In this document: one piece after another, positions 8,103-18,269 of the stretch
Layout: each line of letters opens with the position of its first letter
Numbering within the stretch: position 1 is the first letter of the stretch
NCBI GenBank assembly: GCA_900498135.1
Contig: LR026961.1
Coordinates: 4,504,037-4,549,209 of the forward strand
DNA from: an uncultured Desulfatiglans sp.
GTDB lineage: Bacteria; Desulfobacterota; DSM-4660; Desulfatiglandales; Desulfatiglandaceae
Length of the DNA stretch: 45,173 nucleotides
Reading direction: 5' to 3'
Program-made: the position numbers and the translations under genes
The notes under the pieces: model-generated
Seen by the model: only the letters and a program-made list of their open reading frames with translations
What the model was told of the DNA's origin: nothing
Databases searched by the model: none

Positions 8103-9281
8103 GTGAAAAACACCTTTCCAGAATCCTCAGGCAGAACGGCCAAAATGCACGGGCCGGATGCCTCAGGCGAAAACTCACTTCCTTCTTCCGAGGCCTTTTC
8201 AGCGCCGGATCGGAAGGACTACATCCAGGCGCAGAAGGCCTCGCACGGCCGAAAGATCTTCGGCGTCTTCCCTGGCCACTACCCGCGCGAACTCCTCTGG
8301 TCCTTCGACATCCTGCCCGTCGAGATATGGGATCCGCCGATCGAAACCAGCCGCGCGGACGCGCACCTGCAGTCTTACATCTGCCCGGTTGCGAAACGCG
8401 GGCTCGAACTGATCCTCGACAGCCGTGCGCGGGGCCTCGACGGCATCCTTTTCCCGCACCTCTGCGATACGCTCCAGAACCTGGCATCGCTCACCGCCCA
8501 TTACCTCCAGCCGGATCTCCCGGTCTACTTCTTCTACACGCCCAAATCGACATGCCCGGCCCCCGCTCGAAGGTATTACATCCAACAGACCAGGCTGCTG
8601 GCCGAACGCCTCGCCAAGCGCTTCGGCCCTCTCGACCCGGCACAGTGGGCGGCACGTTCGGCTCAGGCGCTCGAGCTGGACCGGGCGCTCGAGGCGCTCT
8701 ACGCCCTCAGGGCAGGCGGCGGTCTCGTCTGCTCGAACGCGGAGTTCTACAGCTTCGTCCGCCAGGCCGAATACCTGCACCCGGACGATTTCCTTCCGCG
8801 GATCGAGCGCTTCCGGGCGGTCTGCAAGGGGGAGGCCACGGGCGGCAAACGGGTGCTCCTGAGCTGCATCCTTTCCAACCCGCCGGAGATCCTCGAAGCC
8901 TTGGACGATCTCGGGGTCCGGGTGGCGGACGACGACCTCCTCAATGCCGGCCGCCGCATACCGGCCCATGCGCCCCGCTCGGCCGACCCTTGGGAGCGCG
9001 CGGCCGAGCGCTTCTTCGCCCTCCCCCCCTGCAGCACCGGCTCGTCCCCTCTGAAGCAGCGCCTCGAGCGGCTGGCCGCCATGGCTCGATCGGCCTCGGC
9101 CGGCGGCGTCATCTTCTGGACCGTCACCTTCTGCGAGCCGGAGGCCTTCGATCTGCCGGAGCTTCGTTCCGGCCTCAAGCGCCTCGGCCTCCCCTCGCTC
9201 GTCATCGAGACCGGCCTGAACAGCGGCCTGAGCGGCCAGACGGCGACGCGCCTCGAGGCCTTTCTGGAGATGCTTCCCTGA
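8103..9281 (+). CDS. 2-hydroxyacyl-CoA dehydratase family subunit (HgdB/BcrB-like), first component
   Basis: 392 residues from GTG 8103, which has CGGAG 8 bases upstream (GTG 8094 overlaps that site and is less likely). The protein belongs to the 2-hydroxyacyl-CoA dehydratase D-component family (Pfam PF06050 type). It has FGVFPGHYPRELLWSFDILPV at its start (read in parts) and conserved cysteines in SYICPVAKRG, FPHLCDTLQN and TVTFCEPEAFD that fit 4Fe-4S ligation. Such dehydratases remove water from (R)-2-hydroxyacyl-CoA by a ketyl-radical route; relatives reduce benzoyl-CoA. The next gene is a second family member 11 bases on, and the activase follows, so this is one subunit of a heterodimer. 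The substrate is unknown. Confidence 0.82.
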   Translation: MKNTFPESSGRTAKMHGPDASGENSLPSSEAFSAPDRKDYIQAQKASHGRKIFGVFPGHYPRELLWSFDILPVEIWDPPIETSRADAHLQSYICPVAKRGLELILDSRARGLDGILFPHLCDTLQNLASLTAHYLQPDLPVYFFYTPKSTCPAPARRYYIQQTRLLAERLAKRFGPLDPAQWAARSAQALELDRALEALYALRAGGGLVCSNAEFYSFVRQAEYLHPDDFLPRIERFRAVCKGEATGGKRVLLSCILSNPPEILEALDDLGVRVADDDLLNAGRRIPAHAPRSADPWERAAERFFALPPCSTGSSPLKQRLERLAAMARSASAGGVIFWTVTFCEPEAFDLPELRSGLKRLGLPSLVIETGLNSGLSGQTATRLEAFLEMLP

Positions 9282-9292
9282 ATGGAGAGACC

Positions 9293-10612
9293 ATGACCTT
9301 TCTGCCTGCCATCCGATACCGCTTCATGAAGGACATCGGCGCACCGGCCGCCATGCGCTTCGCAAAGATCGGGAAGAAACGGTCTGCACGCCCGCCCGAC
9401 CCCCTGTTCGCACCCCCCTTGGCTGCTACCCGGCGCCTCAAGGAGCTCATCGGCCGTCATTATTTTCTCTCCCGCTACGCACCGGGGGCCATGCCTGTCG
9501 CCTGGGTCACGAGCGGCGCGCCGGTCGAGATCCTGCGCCCTTTCGGGTATTACACCCTCTACCCTGAAAACCACAGTGCTTTGTGCGGCGCCCAGAAGGT
9601 CGGCGGGCGTCTGTGCGCCCATGCCGAAGAGCACGGCTACAGCCCCGATCTCTGCTCCTACGCGCGCATCGACCTGGGGCACGCCCTCACCGGAAACACC
9701 CCCGTCGGAAGGCTCCCCCGGCCGGACCTTCTCTTCGCTTCGAACAACATCTGCCAGACCGTGCTCTATTGGTACAAGATCCTGGCGGCGCGTTACGACA
9801 TCCCGCTCATTCTTTTCGACACCCCTTATCGCTTCGGGGACGCGGAGGACGGGCCGGACCTTGAATACATGGTGGGGCAGATGGAGGCCATCATCCTGCA
9901 GCTCGAGGGCATCAGCGGGCGGTCCTTCGACCGGGAGGCCTTTTCATGGACCATCGATCTCGCAAAAGAAACCTCGCTTCTCTGGGGGCGGGTGCTCGCC
10001 ACGATGAAGACCCGACCAGCCCCGATGACCATCTTCGACGCCTTCGCCCACATGCTGCCGATCGTGTCCCTCCGCGGTCTGGAGTCGGCCAGGGGCTACT
10101 ACCGCCTGCTCCTGGAAGAATTGGAGGAGCGCGCAGAACGGGGCATCGGAGCCATCCGCGAGGAGCGCAAGCGCCTCATGTGGGACAATATCGCCATCTG
10201 GCCCCGGATGCGGGAGCACGCGAACCTCTTCGCCTCGCACGGGATGGCCTTCGTCACCGCCACCTACACGAACGCCTGGGCGGAGACCACGCCCCTGCTC
10301 GACCCGGGACGCCCCCTGGAGTCCTTGGCGAAGGCTTACAGCTGTGTTATCCTGAACCATCATCTCGAGCACCGGCTGAATCTCATGGAGCGCCTGATCC
10401 GGGAATACCGGGTCGACGGGCTGGTGATCCACTCGGCCCGGAGCTGCAAGCCTTACTCCGTCGGCCAGTACGATATCAAACGCCTCCTCCTCGAACGCCT
10501 ATCGATCCCGTCGGTGGTCATCGAGGCCGACATCGCCGATGAGCGGGCATACGCCGAGGAGCAGACCCGAACGCGCCTCGAGGCCTTTTTCGAGGCGCTC
10601 GAAAATGCATAA
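9293..10612 (+). CDS. 2-hydroxyacyl-CoA dehydratase family subunit, second component
   Basis: 439 residues from ATG 9293, with GGAGA five bases upstream. It is in the same PF06050-like family as the gene before it but diverged. Cysteines in HSALCGA, RLCAHAEEH, DLCSYARIDLGH, NNICQTVLYWYK and HSARSCKPYSVGQYD match positions used for cluster binding in HgdA/HgdB and BcrB/BcrC proteins. It starts 11 bases after its partner's stop and is followed 10 bases later by the activase, so the three genes look translationally coupled. The two-subunit plus activase set is that of lactoyl-, phenyllactoyl- or 2-hydroxyglutaryl-CoA dehydratases and of benzoyl-CoA reductase; no CoA-transferase or ligase is adjacent to name the substrate. 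Confidence 0.82.
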   Translation: MTFLPAIRYRFMKDIGAPAAMRFAKIGKKRSARPPDPLFAPPLAATRRLKELIGRHYFLSRYAPGAMPVAWVTSGAPVEILRPFGYYTLYPENHSALCGAQKVGGRLCAHAEEHGYSPDLCSYARIDLGHALTGNTPVGRLPRPDLLFASNNICQTVLYWYKILAARYDIPLILFDTPYRFGDAEDGPDLEYMVGQMEAIILQLEGISGRSFDREAFSWTIDLAKETSLLWGRVLATMKTRPAPMTIFDAFAHMLPIVSLRGLESARGYYRLLLEELEERAERGIGAIREERKRLMWDNIAIWPRMREHANLFASHGMAFVTATYTNAWAETTPLLDPGRPLESLAKAYSCVILNHHLEHRLNLMERLIREYRVDGLVIHSARSCKPYSVGQYDIKRLLLERLSIPSVVIEADIADERAYAEEQTRTRLEAFFEALENA

Positions 10613-10622
10613 GGAAAGAACG

Positions 10623-11402
10623 ATGCACTATGCCGCCGGCATCGACGTCGGATCCCTCAGCACAGAGGCCGTCATTCTGGATTCAGAGGCCCGCATCGTC
10701 GGGGAAAGCATCCTGGAGACCGGATTCCACAGCACCCGGGCGGCCGAAAAGGCCTTCGAGGCCGCCCTCGCCCAGGCGGGTCTGCCGGCCGAGGCCATCG
10801 AGGCCGCCGTGGCGACGGGCTACGGGAGGATATCGGTCCCCTTCGCCGCCAAACGCATCACGGAGATCTCCTGCCATGCCCTGGGGGCGTGGCGTCTTTT
10901 TCCGGACACAGGGACCGTAATCGACATCGGAGGGCAGGATTCGAAGGTGATTCAGGTGGGGACAGGCGGGAGGGTCCTCGATTTTACCATGAACGATAAG
11001 TGTGCAGCCGGGACCGGCCGCTTCCTGGACGTGATGGCCGCCAAGCTGGAGGTCCCGCTCGGGGACCTCGGACGCCTCTCCCTCGAGGCGCGCGGTGAAG
11101 CCACGATCAGCAGTGTGTGCACCGTCTTCGCGGAGAGCGAGGTGGTCTCGCTCGTAGCGCGTAACCACCCGAGGGAGGAGATCATCCGTGGCATCCACCG
11201 CTCCATCGTACACCGCGTCGTCAGCATGGTGAAGGTGGTAGGCGTCCAGGGCCAGGTCACGATGACCGGGGGCGTGGCTCTCAACCAAGGGGTGGTCGCC
11301 CTGCTATCGGAGGAACTGGGCCGCCCCGTCCGCGTGCCCGCCGAACCGCGCACCGTAGGGGCCTTCGGGGCCGCTCTGCACGCCCTCAAAAACGGCGTCT
11401 GA
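10623..11402 (+). CDS. CoA-substrate-specific enzyme activase (HgdC/BcrA/BadF family)
   Basis: 259 residues from ATG 10623 with AAGGAA 6 bases upstream; ATG 10605 is a weaker alternative. ASKHA-fold ATPase: phosphate-1 loop AGIDVGSLSTEAV, phosphate-2 loop VIDIGGQDSKVI, adenosine loop MTGGVALNQG. The pair of cysteines that hold the subunit-bridging 4Fe-4S cluster in HgdC homodimers are seen in NDKCAAGTGRFLD and SVCTVFAESE. The protein uses ATP hydrolysis to push one low-potential electron, normally from ferredoxin or flavodoxin, into the dehydratase encoded just upstream. This ties the operon to cellular reduced ferredoxin and so to the Rnf complex in this window. Confidence 0.9.
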   Translation: MHYAAGIDVGSLSTEAVILDSEARIVGESILETGFHSTRAAEKAFEAALAQAGLPAEAIEAAVATGYGRISVPFAAKRITEISCHALGAWRLFPDTGTVIDIGGQDSKVIQVGTGGRVLDFTMNDKCAAGTGRFLDVMAAKLEVPLGDLGRLSLEARGEATISSVCTVFAESEVVSLVARNHPREEIIRGIHRSIVHRVVSMVKVVGVQGQVTMTGGVALNQGVVALLSEELGRPVRVPAEPRTVGAFGAALHALKNGV

Positions 11403-11444
11403 GGTCCGGGGTCCCATCGCCCCCCCTGCGGGCCGGAACGGAGT

Positions 11445-13004
11445 TCACTCCCACTCGATGGTCGCCGGGGGTTTGGAGGAGATGTCGTAGACGACCCGGT
11501 TGACCCCCTTGACGCTGTTGATGATCCGATTGGAGATGCGGCCCATCACCTGGTAGGGGATCCGCGACCAGTCTGCGGTCATGGCATCCAGGCTGTCCAC
11601 GACACGCACGGCGATGACGTGCTCGTAGGTGCGCTCGTCCCCCATCACGCCGACGGTCCGGACGGGCAGCAGCACGGCGAAGGACTGCCATACCTTTTCG
11701 TACAGCCCGGCGTTGCGGATCTCTTCGATCACGATCGCGTCGGCCGCGCGCACAATCTCCAACCGCTCGCGGGTCACCTCGCCGAGGATCCGCACGGCAA
11801 GCCCCGGTCCGGGGAAGGGCTGGCGCATGACCATCTCCCGCGGGAGGCCGAGTTCGACCCCCACCTGACGTCCCTCGTCCTTGAACAGTTCGCGCAGGGG
11901 CTCGATCAGCTCGAGGTTCATCTGTTCAGGCAGCCCCCCCACGTTGTGGTGGCTCTTGATCGTCGCCGAAGGCCCTTTGAAGGAGACGCTTTCGATCACG
12001 TCGGGGTACAGGGTCCCCTGGGCGAGATAGCGCGCGTCGCCCAGTTCCTTGGCCTTCTTCTCGAAGACGGCGATGAACTCCCTGCCGATGATCTTGCGCT
12101 TCCTCTCGGGGTCGGTGACCCCCTCCAGGCAGGCAAGGAAATGGTCCGAGGCATCCACCAGATGGATGTCCATCCCGTAGTGATCCCCGAAAAGCTCCAT
12201 CACCTCCCGGGCCTCGTTGAGGCGCAGGAGACCATTGTCGACGAAGATGCAGCTCAGCTGCGGCCCGATGGCCTTGTGGAGCAGGACGGCGGTCACCGAG
12301 GAGTCGACCCCCCCGGACAGTCCGCAGATGACCCGGTCGTCCTGGATCCGTTCACGCAGACTGCGGATGGTCCGGCGCGCAAAGGACGCCATGGTCCAGG
12401 TCGGTTCGCACCCGCAGATCGTGTAGAGGAAATTCTTGAGGAGCCGGGTGCCGTCGGGGGTGTGAACCACCTCCGGATGAAACTGCACCCCGAAGATGCG
12501 CCGGGAAGGGTCCGCCATCGCCGCCACCGGGCTGTTGCGGCTCCCGGCCAGTGCCGTGAACCCGGAGGGCATGGCCTCGATCCGGTCCCCGTGGCTCATC
12601 CAGACCATCATCCGGCCTTCCTGTTCACCGAGCCCGTGGAACAAATCCTTGTCGTCCTGGATATCGATCGTCGCATGACCGTATTCCCGGTCCTCGGCCC
12701 GCGCCACCCGGCCCCCGAGCAGAAAGGTGATGGACTGCATCCCGTAGCAGATGCCCAGGATCGGTACGCGCATCTCCAGGATCTCACGCCGCAGCAGCGG
12801 CGCATCGGCGTCATAGATGCTCGCAGGCCCCCCCGAAAGGATGATCCCCTTCGGGGCATACGCCTCGATCTTTTCAAGCGCCAGGTTGAAAGGGTGGATT
12901 TCGCAGTAGACCTGCGCCTCACGGACGCGGCGCGCGATGAGCTGGGTGTACTGCGACCCGAAGTCCAGGATCAGGATCTTTTGCTTGTAAAGTTGACTGG
13001 TCAT
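11445..13004 (-). CDS. guaA: GMP synthase (glutamine-hydrolysing)
   Basis: 519 residues, typical length. N-terminal class I glutaminase domain (about 8-200) with nucleophile Cys in GICYGMQ and the His/Glu pair in [12 protein letters not shown]. It is followed by the ATP pyrophosphatase domain with P-loop [12 protein letters not shown], and the C-terminal dimerisation domain with [15 protein letters not shown] and ending in PPATIEWE. It converts XMP to GMP with glutamine and ATP. It starts at ATG 13004 with a GGATGGA-type site, 77 bases after the guaB stop on the same strand, so the two final GMP-branch enzymes are co-transcribed. Convergent with the activase gene (42-base gap). Confidence 0.97.
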   Translation of the reverse strand: MTSQLYKQKILILDFGSQYTQLIARRVREAQVYCEIHPFNLALEKIEAYAPKGIILSGGPASIYDADAPLLRREILEMRVPILGICYGMQSITFLLGGRVARAEDREYGHATIDIQDDKDLFHGLGEQEGRMMVWMSHGDRIEAMPSGFTALAGSRNSPVAAMADPSRRIFGVQFHPEVVHTPDGTRLLKNFLYTICGCEPTWTMASFARRTIRSLRERIQDDRVICGLSGGVDSSVTAVLLHKAIGPQLSCIFVDNGLLRLNEAREVMELFGDHYGMDIHLVDASDHFLACLEGVTDPERKRKIIGREFIAVFEKKAKELGDARYLAQGTLYPDVIESVSFKGPSATIKSHHNVGGLPEQMNLELIEPLRELFKDEGRQVGVELGLPREMVMRQPFPGPGLAVRILGEVTRERLEIVRAADAIVIEEIRNAGLYEKVWQSFAVLLPVRTVGVMGDERTYEHVIAVRVVDSLDAMTADWSRIPYQVMGRISNRIINSVKGVNRVVYDISSKPPATIEWE

Positions 13005-13081
13005 GAATCCATCCGTCTCCGTCTGTTCCGCAAGGGTCTTGACCCGTTCGGGTCCCGGCGGGCTTCAGGGCCCTCCTTCGC

Positions 13082-15482
<2,401 letters not shown>

Positions 15483-15692
15483 GAACAACCGGTCATACGA
15501 CCCTGCAACCTTGCCGGCGCAGGGGCTCGTTGCCTTTCGTAAAGGCCGCTTTGCTCATAAGATCCGGATCGCATTTTTTGCCATATTTTAACATGCTTCT
15601 TTGGCGTTGAACACCGGGAAGTTTCAGCTTGTGAAGGATCCCCCATCACGGCAGCGTTTCTCCCTTAAAAACGGCAATCTCCCAACGATACC

Positions 15693-15798
15693 CAGGAAAT
15701 CAAGCGGTTGCGCGGAGGCGACCTGAATGTCGCCGCACAAGCAAACGTGCAGATTGACGCCGATATTGGCCAAAAAGACCATTTCCGGCAGGAAATTA
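15693..15798 (-). repeat. Fold-back repeat copy A
   Basis: In reverse orientation relative to copies C-E. It contains AGGAAATCAAGCGGTTGCG, then GGCGAC-CTGAAT-GTCGCC (loop altered, stem kept), GCACAAGCAAACGTGCAGA, and ATTGGCCAAAAAGACCATT followed by TCCGGCAGGAAATTA. One outer arm (the TTTGGCCAATAT side) is missing or too diverged to align, so the copy looks truncated at its left end. Confidence 0.8.
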
Positions 15799-15981
15799 GC
15801 AAACGAGTTGCCTATTTGCAAACACAAAAACCCCTTCCCACCCTCCGCTCTCGCCCGGGCCGCTGCTCTCATTTTGATGATAACCCGCCGGCACCAGGCG
15901 ACGCTGGAACCGGCTCCCGTGAAATTCGCGCCGATCAAGCATCGGCGGGATTTCCGCACCTTCAACAGACCCAAAAACTGC

Positions 15982-16011
15982 TTGACAAAACGCGACCGTT
16001 TCCGCTAGAAA
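15982..16011 (+). promoter_or_regulatory. Candidate sigma70 promoter upstream of the cytochrome-rnf operon
   Basis: A perfect -35 hexamer TTGACA (15982-15987) is followed after 18 bases by TAGAAA (16006-16011). Transcription would start near 16018 and run through the structured leader and repeat B for about 530 bases before the first gene. It is the strongest promoter-like string in the gap; no other nearby sequence matches as well. Confidence 0.55.
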
Positions 16012-16113
16012 TGCCCCTGTGAAATTTCTGATGGTTTTGTCAGTATTTACAAGTCTGATGGAACCCCAATGCGATCACAAGGCTGTGCCTTTATGTATCT
16101 TGACCTTTCACAG

Positions 16114-16157
16114 GGTGCTGTCAGCCGGTCGGCTTTGCCAAGATCGGCTCACAGCCC
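16114..16157 (+). ncRNA. Long stem-loop in the rnf leader (candidate structured RNA)
   Basis: AGCCGGTC (16123-16130) pairs with GATCGGCT (16142-16149), with an inner GGC-TTT-GCC hairpin. The stem extends outward by GCTGT (16117-16121) with ACAGC (16151-16155) and GG with CC, giving about 18 pairs. A short AAGGC-TGT-GCCTT hairpin lies just upstream near 16080. Compact nested pairing like this is unlikely by chance and lies downstream of the TTGACA promoter. The function is unknown. Confidence 0.45.
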
Positions 16158-16240
16158 GCCGTCGGATGAACCACTCCGGATGGCGACCCCGTCGCTCGCT
16201 TTGCGGCGGAGGCGCCCCCTCCCTTACTATTCCTGTCTCG

Positions 16241-16330
16241 TAATCCAGGGAGATCCGGTCCTGCGCCGGGGCTGTTGCCGGTAAGAGCGGAAGCGGATGC
16301 ACCCGGTCTGCCGGGGAGGGAGATTTTTGC
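16241..16330 (+). promoter_or_regulatory. Segment with partial resemblance to a cobalamin riboswitch core
   Basis: The order AGGGA, CCGGT, CCGG-GGCTGT, GTAAG, GCGG, TGCC, GGGA follows the order of conserved blocks in the adenosylcobalamin riboswitch core. The invariant GCCACT and the full CGGTG-A-TCC blocks are not intact. A small hairpin CCCGG-TCTG-CCGGG (16302-16315) and TTTTT (16324-16328) follow. I regard it as a possible degenerate or variant riboswitch, or coincidental GC-rich structure. Confidence 0.25.
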
Positions 16331-16343
16331 AGTGTAGAACTCC

Positions 16344-16484
16344 GTTTTTGATCTGGAAAGGAGCGTTTTCTGTCAGTATCAAGGAAATCAAACCGTTGCG
16401 CGGAGGCGATCTGCAAGCCGCCGCATAAGCGAACGTATGGATTCACTCAGAAATCGACAAAGAAATGCATTTCCGGATGGGAAT
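16344..16484 (-). repeat. Fold-back repeat copy B (diverged)
   Basis: The most diverged copy, in the same orientation as copy A. It aligns without indels over most of its length to the reverse complement of copy D: TATCAAGGAAATCAAACCG, TTGCGCGGAGGCGATCTGCA, and ATGCATTTCCGGATGGGAA at the right. The central palindrome is degraded (GGCGAT-CTGCAA-GCCGCC), so its inner hairpin would be weakened. It ends about 60 bases before the tetraheme cytochrome start. Confidence 0.7.
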
Positions 16485-16547
16485 GTTTGTTGGGATGGGC
16501 GGAGAATTTCACCCCTGGAACTACTCGCTTGATGAAGGGATACTGGT

Positions 16548-16928
16548 ATGGGATCCAAATCTGAGAAAATGATCGCTTACTGCCTTGCAGCGGTACTGCT
16601 GGTCGTCGGTGTCGTGTCTTACGTCGCATCGGCTCACCAGAAACCGGATGAACTCGTGAGGATCATGCTGCAGAACAGTGCCGGCGGCGTTCTCTTCACC
16701 CACATGAACCACGCCTCGGAAGATGAATACGGGATCGCCTGCACCGACTGCCATCATGCCTGGGATGAAGACCCGGAGACCTCCCCGGGCCGTTGCAGCG
16801 AATGCCACGAGCCTGAGGGCGAGGACCCCATGAAGTCGTCCGATGCTTTTCACACGTTGTGCCAAGGGTGCCATGAGGACGGGGGCAGCGGCCCTGTCGA
16901 ATGTGGTGAATGCCATGTCTTTCAGTAG
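16548..16928 (+). CDS. Tetraheme class III-like c-type cytochrome, Rnf-associated
   Basis: 126 residues from ATG 16548. An N-terminal hydrophobic segment (about 8-28) acts as signal or anchor. Four heme-binding CXXCH motifs follow: CTDCH (Cys65-His69, followed by His70), CSECH (83-87), CQGCH (105-109) and CGECH (119-123). His52 and His55 in FTHMNHAS are probable axial ligands. The size and motif number fit the cytochrome c3/c7 superfamily. It is the first gene of the rnf operon, 60 bases before rnfC, the same order as mmcA-rnfCDGEAB in Methanosarcina acetivorans, where the cytochrome carries Rnf electrons. I infer a periplasmic electron partner of RnfG/RnfC here. Confidence 0.9.
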   Translation: MGSKSEKMIAYCLAAVLLVVGVVSYVASAHQKPDELVRIMLQNSAGGVLFTHMNHASEDEYGIACTDCHHAWDEDPETSPGRCSECHEPEGEDPMKSSDAFHTLCQGCHEDGGSGPVECGECHVFQ

Positions 16929-16940
16929 CGATTCGAGCTG

Positions 16941-16966
16941 CGGGCACTGCGAAACCTTGCTGCCCG
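16941..16966 (+). other. Hairpin between the cytochrome gene and rnfC
   Basis: CGGGCA (16941-16946) pairs with TGCCCG (16961-16966) round a 14-base loop in the short spacer. There is no T-run. It could set the ratio of cytochrome to Rnf subunits by mRNA processing or partial attenuation. Confidence 0.35.
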
Positions 16967-16988
16967 TCGAATGGGTGAGGAGGTGTTT

Positions 16989-18269
16989 ATGTTGAAGAGA
17001 TCCTTTTTCAGCCTGACAAAGCCCAGGCTGAAACCCCCGGTTTTGTGGACCGAGACGTCCACCGCGCCGCTGGAGATGCCCGCCCCGCAGACCGGAACTT
17101 TCTTTTTCCCGCAGCAGGGCCCCCTCAAGGATACCCTCGGCCTGCGCCCTGGAGACGCCATCAAGACGGGGCAGAAACTCTCATCGGTCCTCGACGAGAA
17201 GCGTTTTCTGGTTTCCCCGCTCACAGGGGCGATCCGTGCAATCGACGAATATACCGGGTACATGGGTCAAAAATTCACCTCCTTCACGGTGGACATCAAA
17301 CCGGAAGACGAATGGGACCCCGGCTTCGGCGAAAAGGTCGATCGGGGCGATTTCGAGGGCGCCTTGGCCTATTTGACCAATCTCCCGGGGGGCGATATCT
17401 TCGAACCCCTCGCTGCCGTCAATGACCGGACGGCGACGATTCTCATCAGCGCTCTCGAGGATGACCTCTTCGTCGCGAACAACCGCCATGCCTTGACCGG
17501 GGCTGCCGATGCCCTTAAAAACGGCATTGCACAGCTCAAGGGGACGGCGCCATCCGCCAAGGTTATCCTGGCAGCCCCCTCCGATCTCGGCGGCGCAGCG
17601 AACCGCACCGGGGCAGAGGTCCACCTGGTCGATCCGATTTACCCTGAGACACTTCAGCCCCTGCTGATGCGAAGACTCCTCGGCAAGAGCGGCGGGGGTG
17701 AGCAGGCAGGGTCGGGCGCTGTCTTCGTCACAGCCGATGCCGTGGCCCTCTTGGGAGAGGCGTTCAGCCTGAAGCGCATCCCGGTTTACAAGGTCTTCAG
17801 CGTCTTCGATAAGACCATGAGACCTCATCAAGTCAAGGCCCGTGTCGGCACACCGATCCGTCATGTCCTCGAGGTGCTTCAGCTTTCGACCGAACACGGA
17901 GACAGGCTGATCAGCGGCGGTCTGATGAGAGGGCAGACGCTTTTTTCCGAGGATTTTCCAATTCTGCTGAGCACAACCGGTCTTCTCCTGCAGGATAAAT
18001 CGCAGGTCAAGAGTGCAGACGACACGCATTGTGTGAACTGCGGGGAATGTGTTCGTGCCTGCCCTGCAAAAATACCGGTGAACATGCTGATCCGTTTTCT
18101 CGAGAACAGACTTTACGATGAGGCCGAACGGGACTGGGACCTCTTCTCCTGCATCGAGTGCGGCCTTTGCAGTTATGTCTGCATCGCTCATATCCCGCTC
18201 TTTCACTACATCATGCTCGGCAAACACGAGATTGCCCAGATGAGGGGCGAGGAGGAAGCCCATGCTTAA
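16989..18269 (+). CDS. rnfC: Rnf complex subunit C, divergent
   Basis: 426 residues from ATG 16989 (MLKRSFFSLTKP), with GAGGAGG 5 bases upstream; an ATG at 16971 is less likely because it contains this site. The N-terminal lobe and SLBB-like region are followed by two ferredoxin-type 4Fe-4S sites, CVNCGECVRACP and CIECGLCSYVC, near residues 345-400. In classical RnfC the region after the N-terminal lobe has a glycine-rich FMN/NADH loop (GGxGFPTxxK type) and then an NGAECEPYLT-like acidic motif. Here the corresponding places read LPGGDIFEPLAAVN and ISALEDDLFVANNRHAL, so the usual NADH site looks lost. The stop overlaps rnfD by 8 bases. Confidence 0.9.
   Translation: MLKRSFFSLTKPRLKPPVLWTETSTAPLEMPAPQTGTFFFPQQGPLKDTLGLRPGDAIKTGQKLSSVLDEKRFLVSPLTGAIRAIDEYTGYMGQKFTSFTVDIKPEDEWDPGFGEKVDRGDFEGALAYLTNLPGGDIFEPLAAVNDRTATILISALEDDLFVANNRHALTGAADALKNGIAQLKGTAPSAKVILAAPSDLGGAANRTGAEVHLVDPIYPETLQPLLMRRLLGKSGGGEQAGSGAVFVTADAVALLGEAFSLKRIPVYKVFSVFDKTMRPHQVKARVGTPIRHVLEVLQLSTEHGDRLISGGLMRGQTLFSEDFPILLSTTGLLLQDKSQVKSADDTHCVNCGECVRACPAKIPVNMLIRFLENRLYDEAERDWDLFSCIECGLCSYVCIAHIPLFHYIMLGKHEIAQMRGEEEAHA

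Larger units (their letters stand above)
15483..16547. other. 1.06-kb non-coding region with two repeat copies and a structured leader
   Basis: No open frame here has a ribosome-binding site or recognisable product. The stretch holds repeat copy A (15693-15798), a TTGACA promoter (15982-16011), a long RNA-like stem-loop (16114-16157), a GC-rich riboswitch-like segment (16241-16330) and repeat copy B (16344-16484). The last 60 bases lead into the cytochrome gene of the Rnf operon. Confidence 0.6.

Noticed and set aside
15624..15974. A conserved small protein (MVFLANLGVNLHVCLCGDLQ-like) readable in the repeat copies
   Set aside because: The same frame is open in copies A, D and E, but copy C has a stop inside it, copy B has a stop and many amino-acid-changing substitutions, and no ribosome-binding site is constant. 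Variation favours RNA/DNA pairing, not a protein.
16108..16446. Minus-strand frame across the structured leader and repeat B
   Set aside because: It reads through repeat B and the hairpin region, with no start site or recognisable product.
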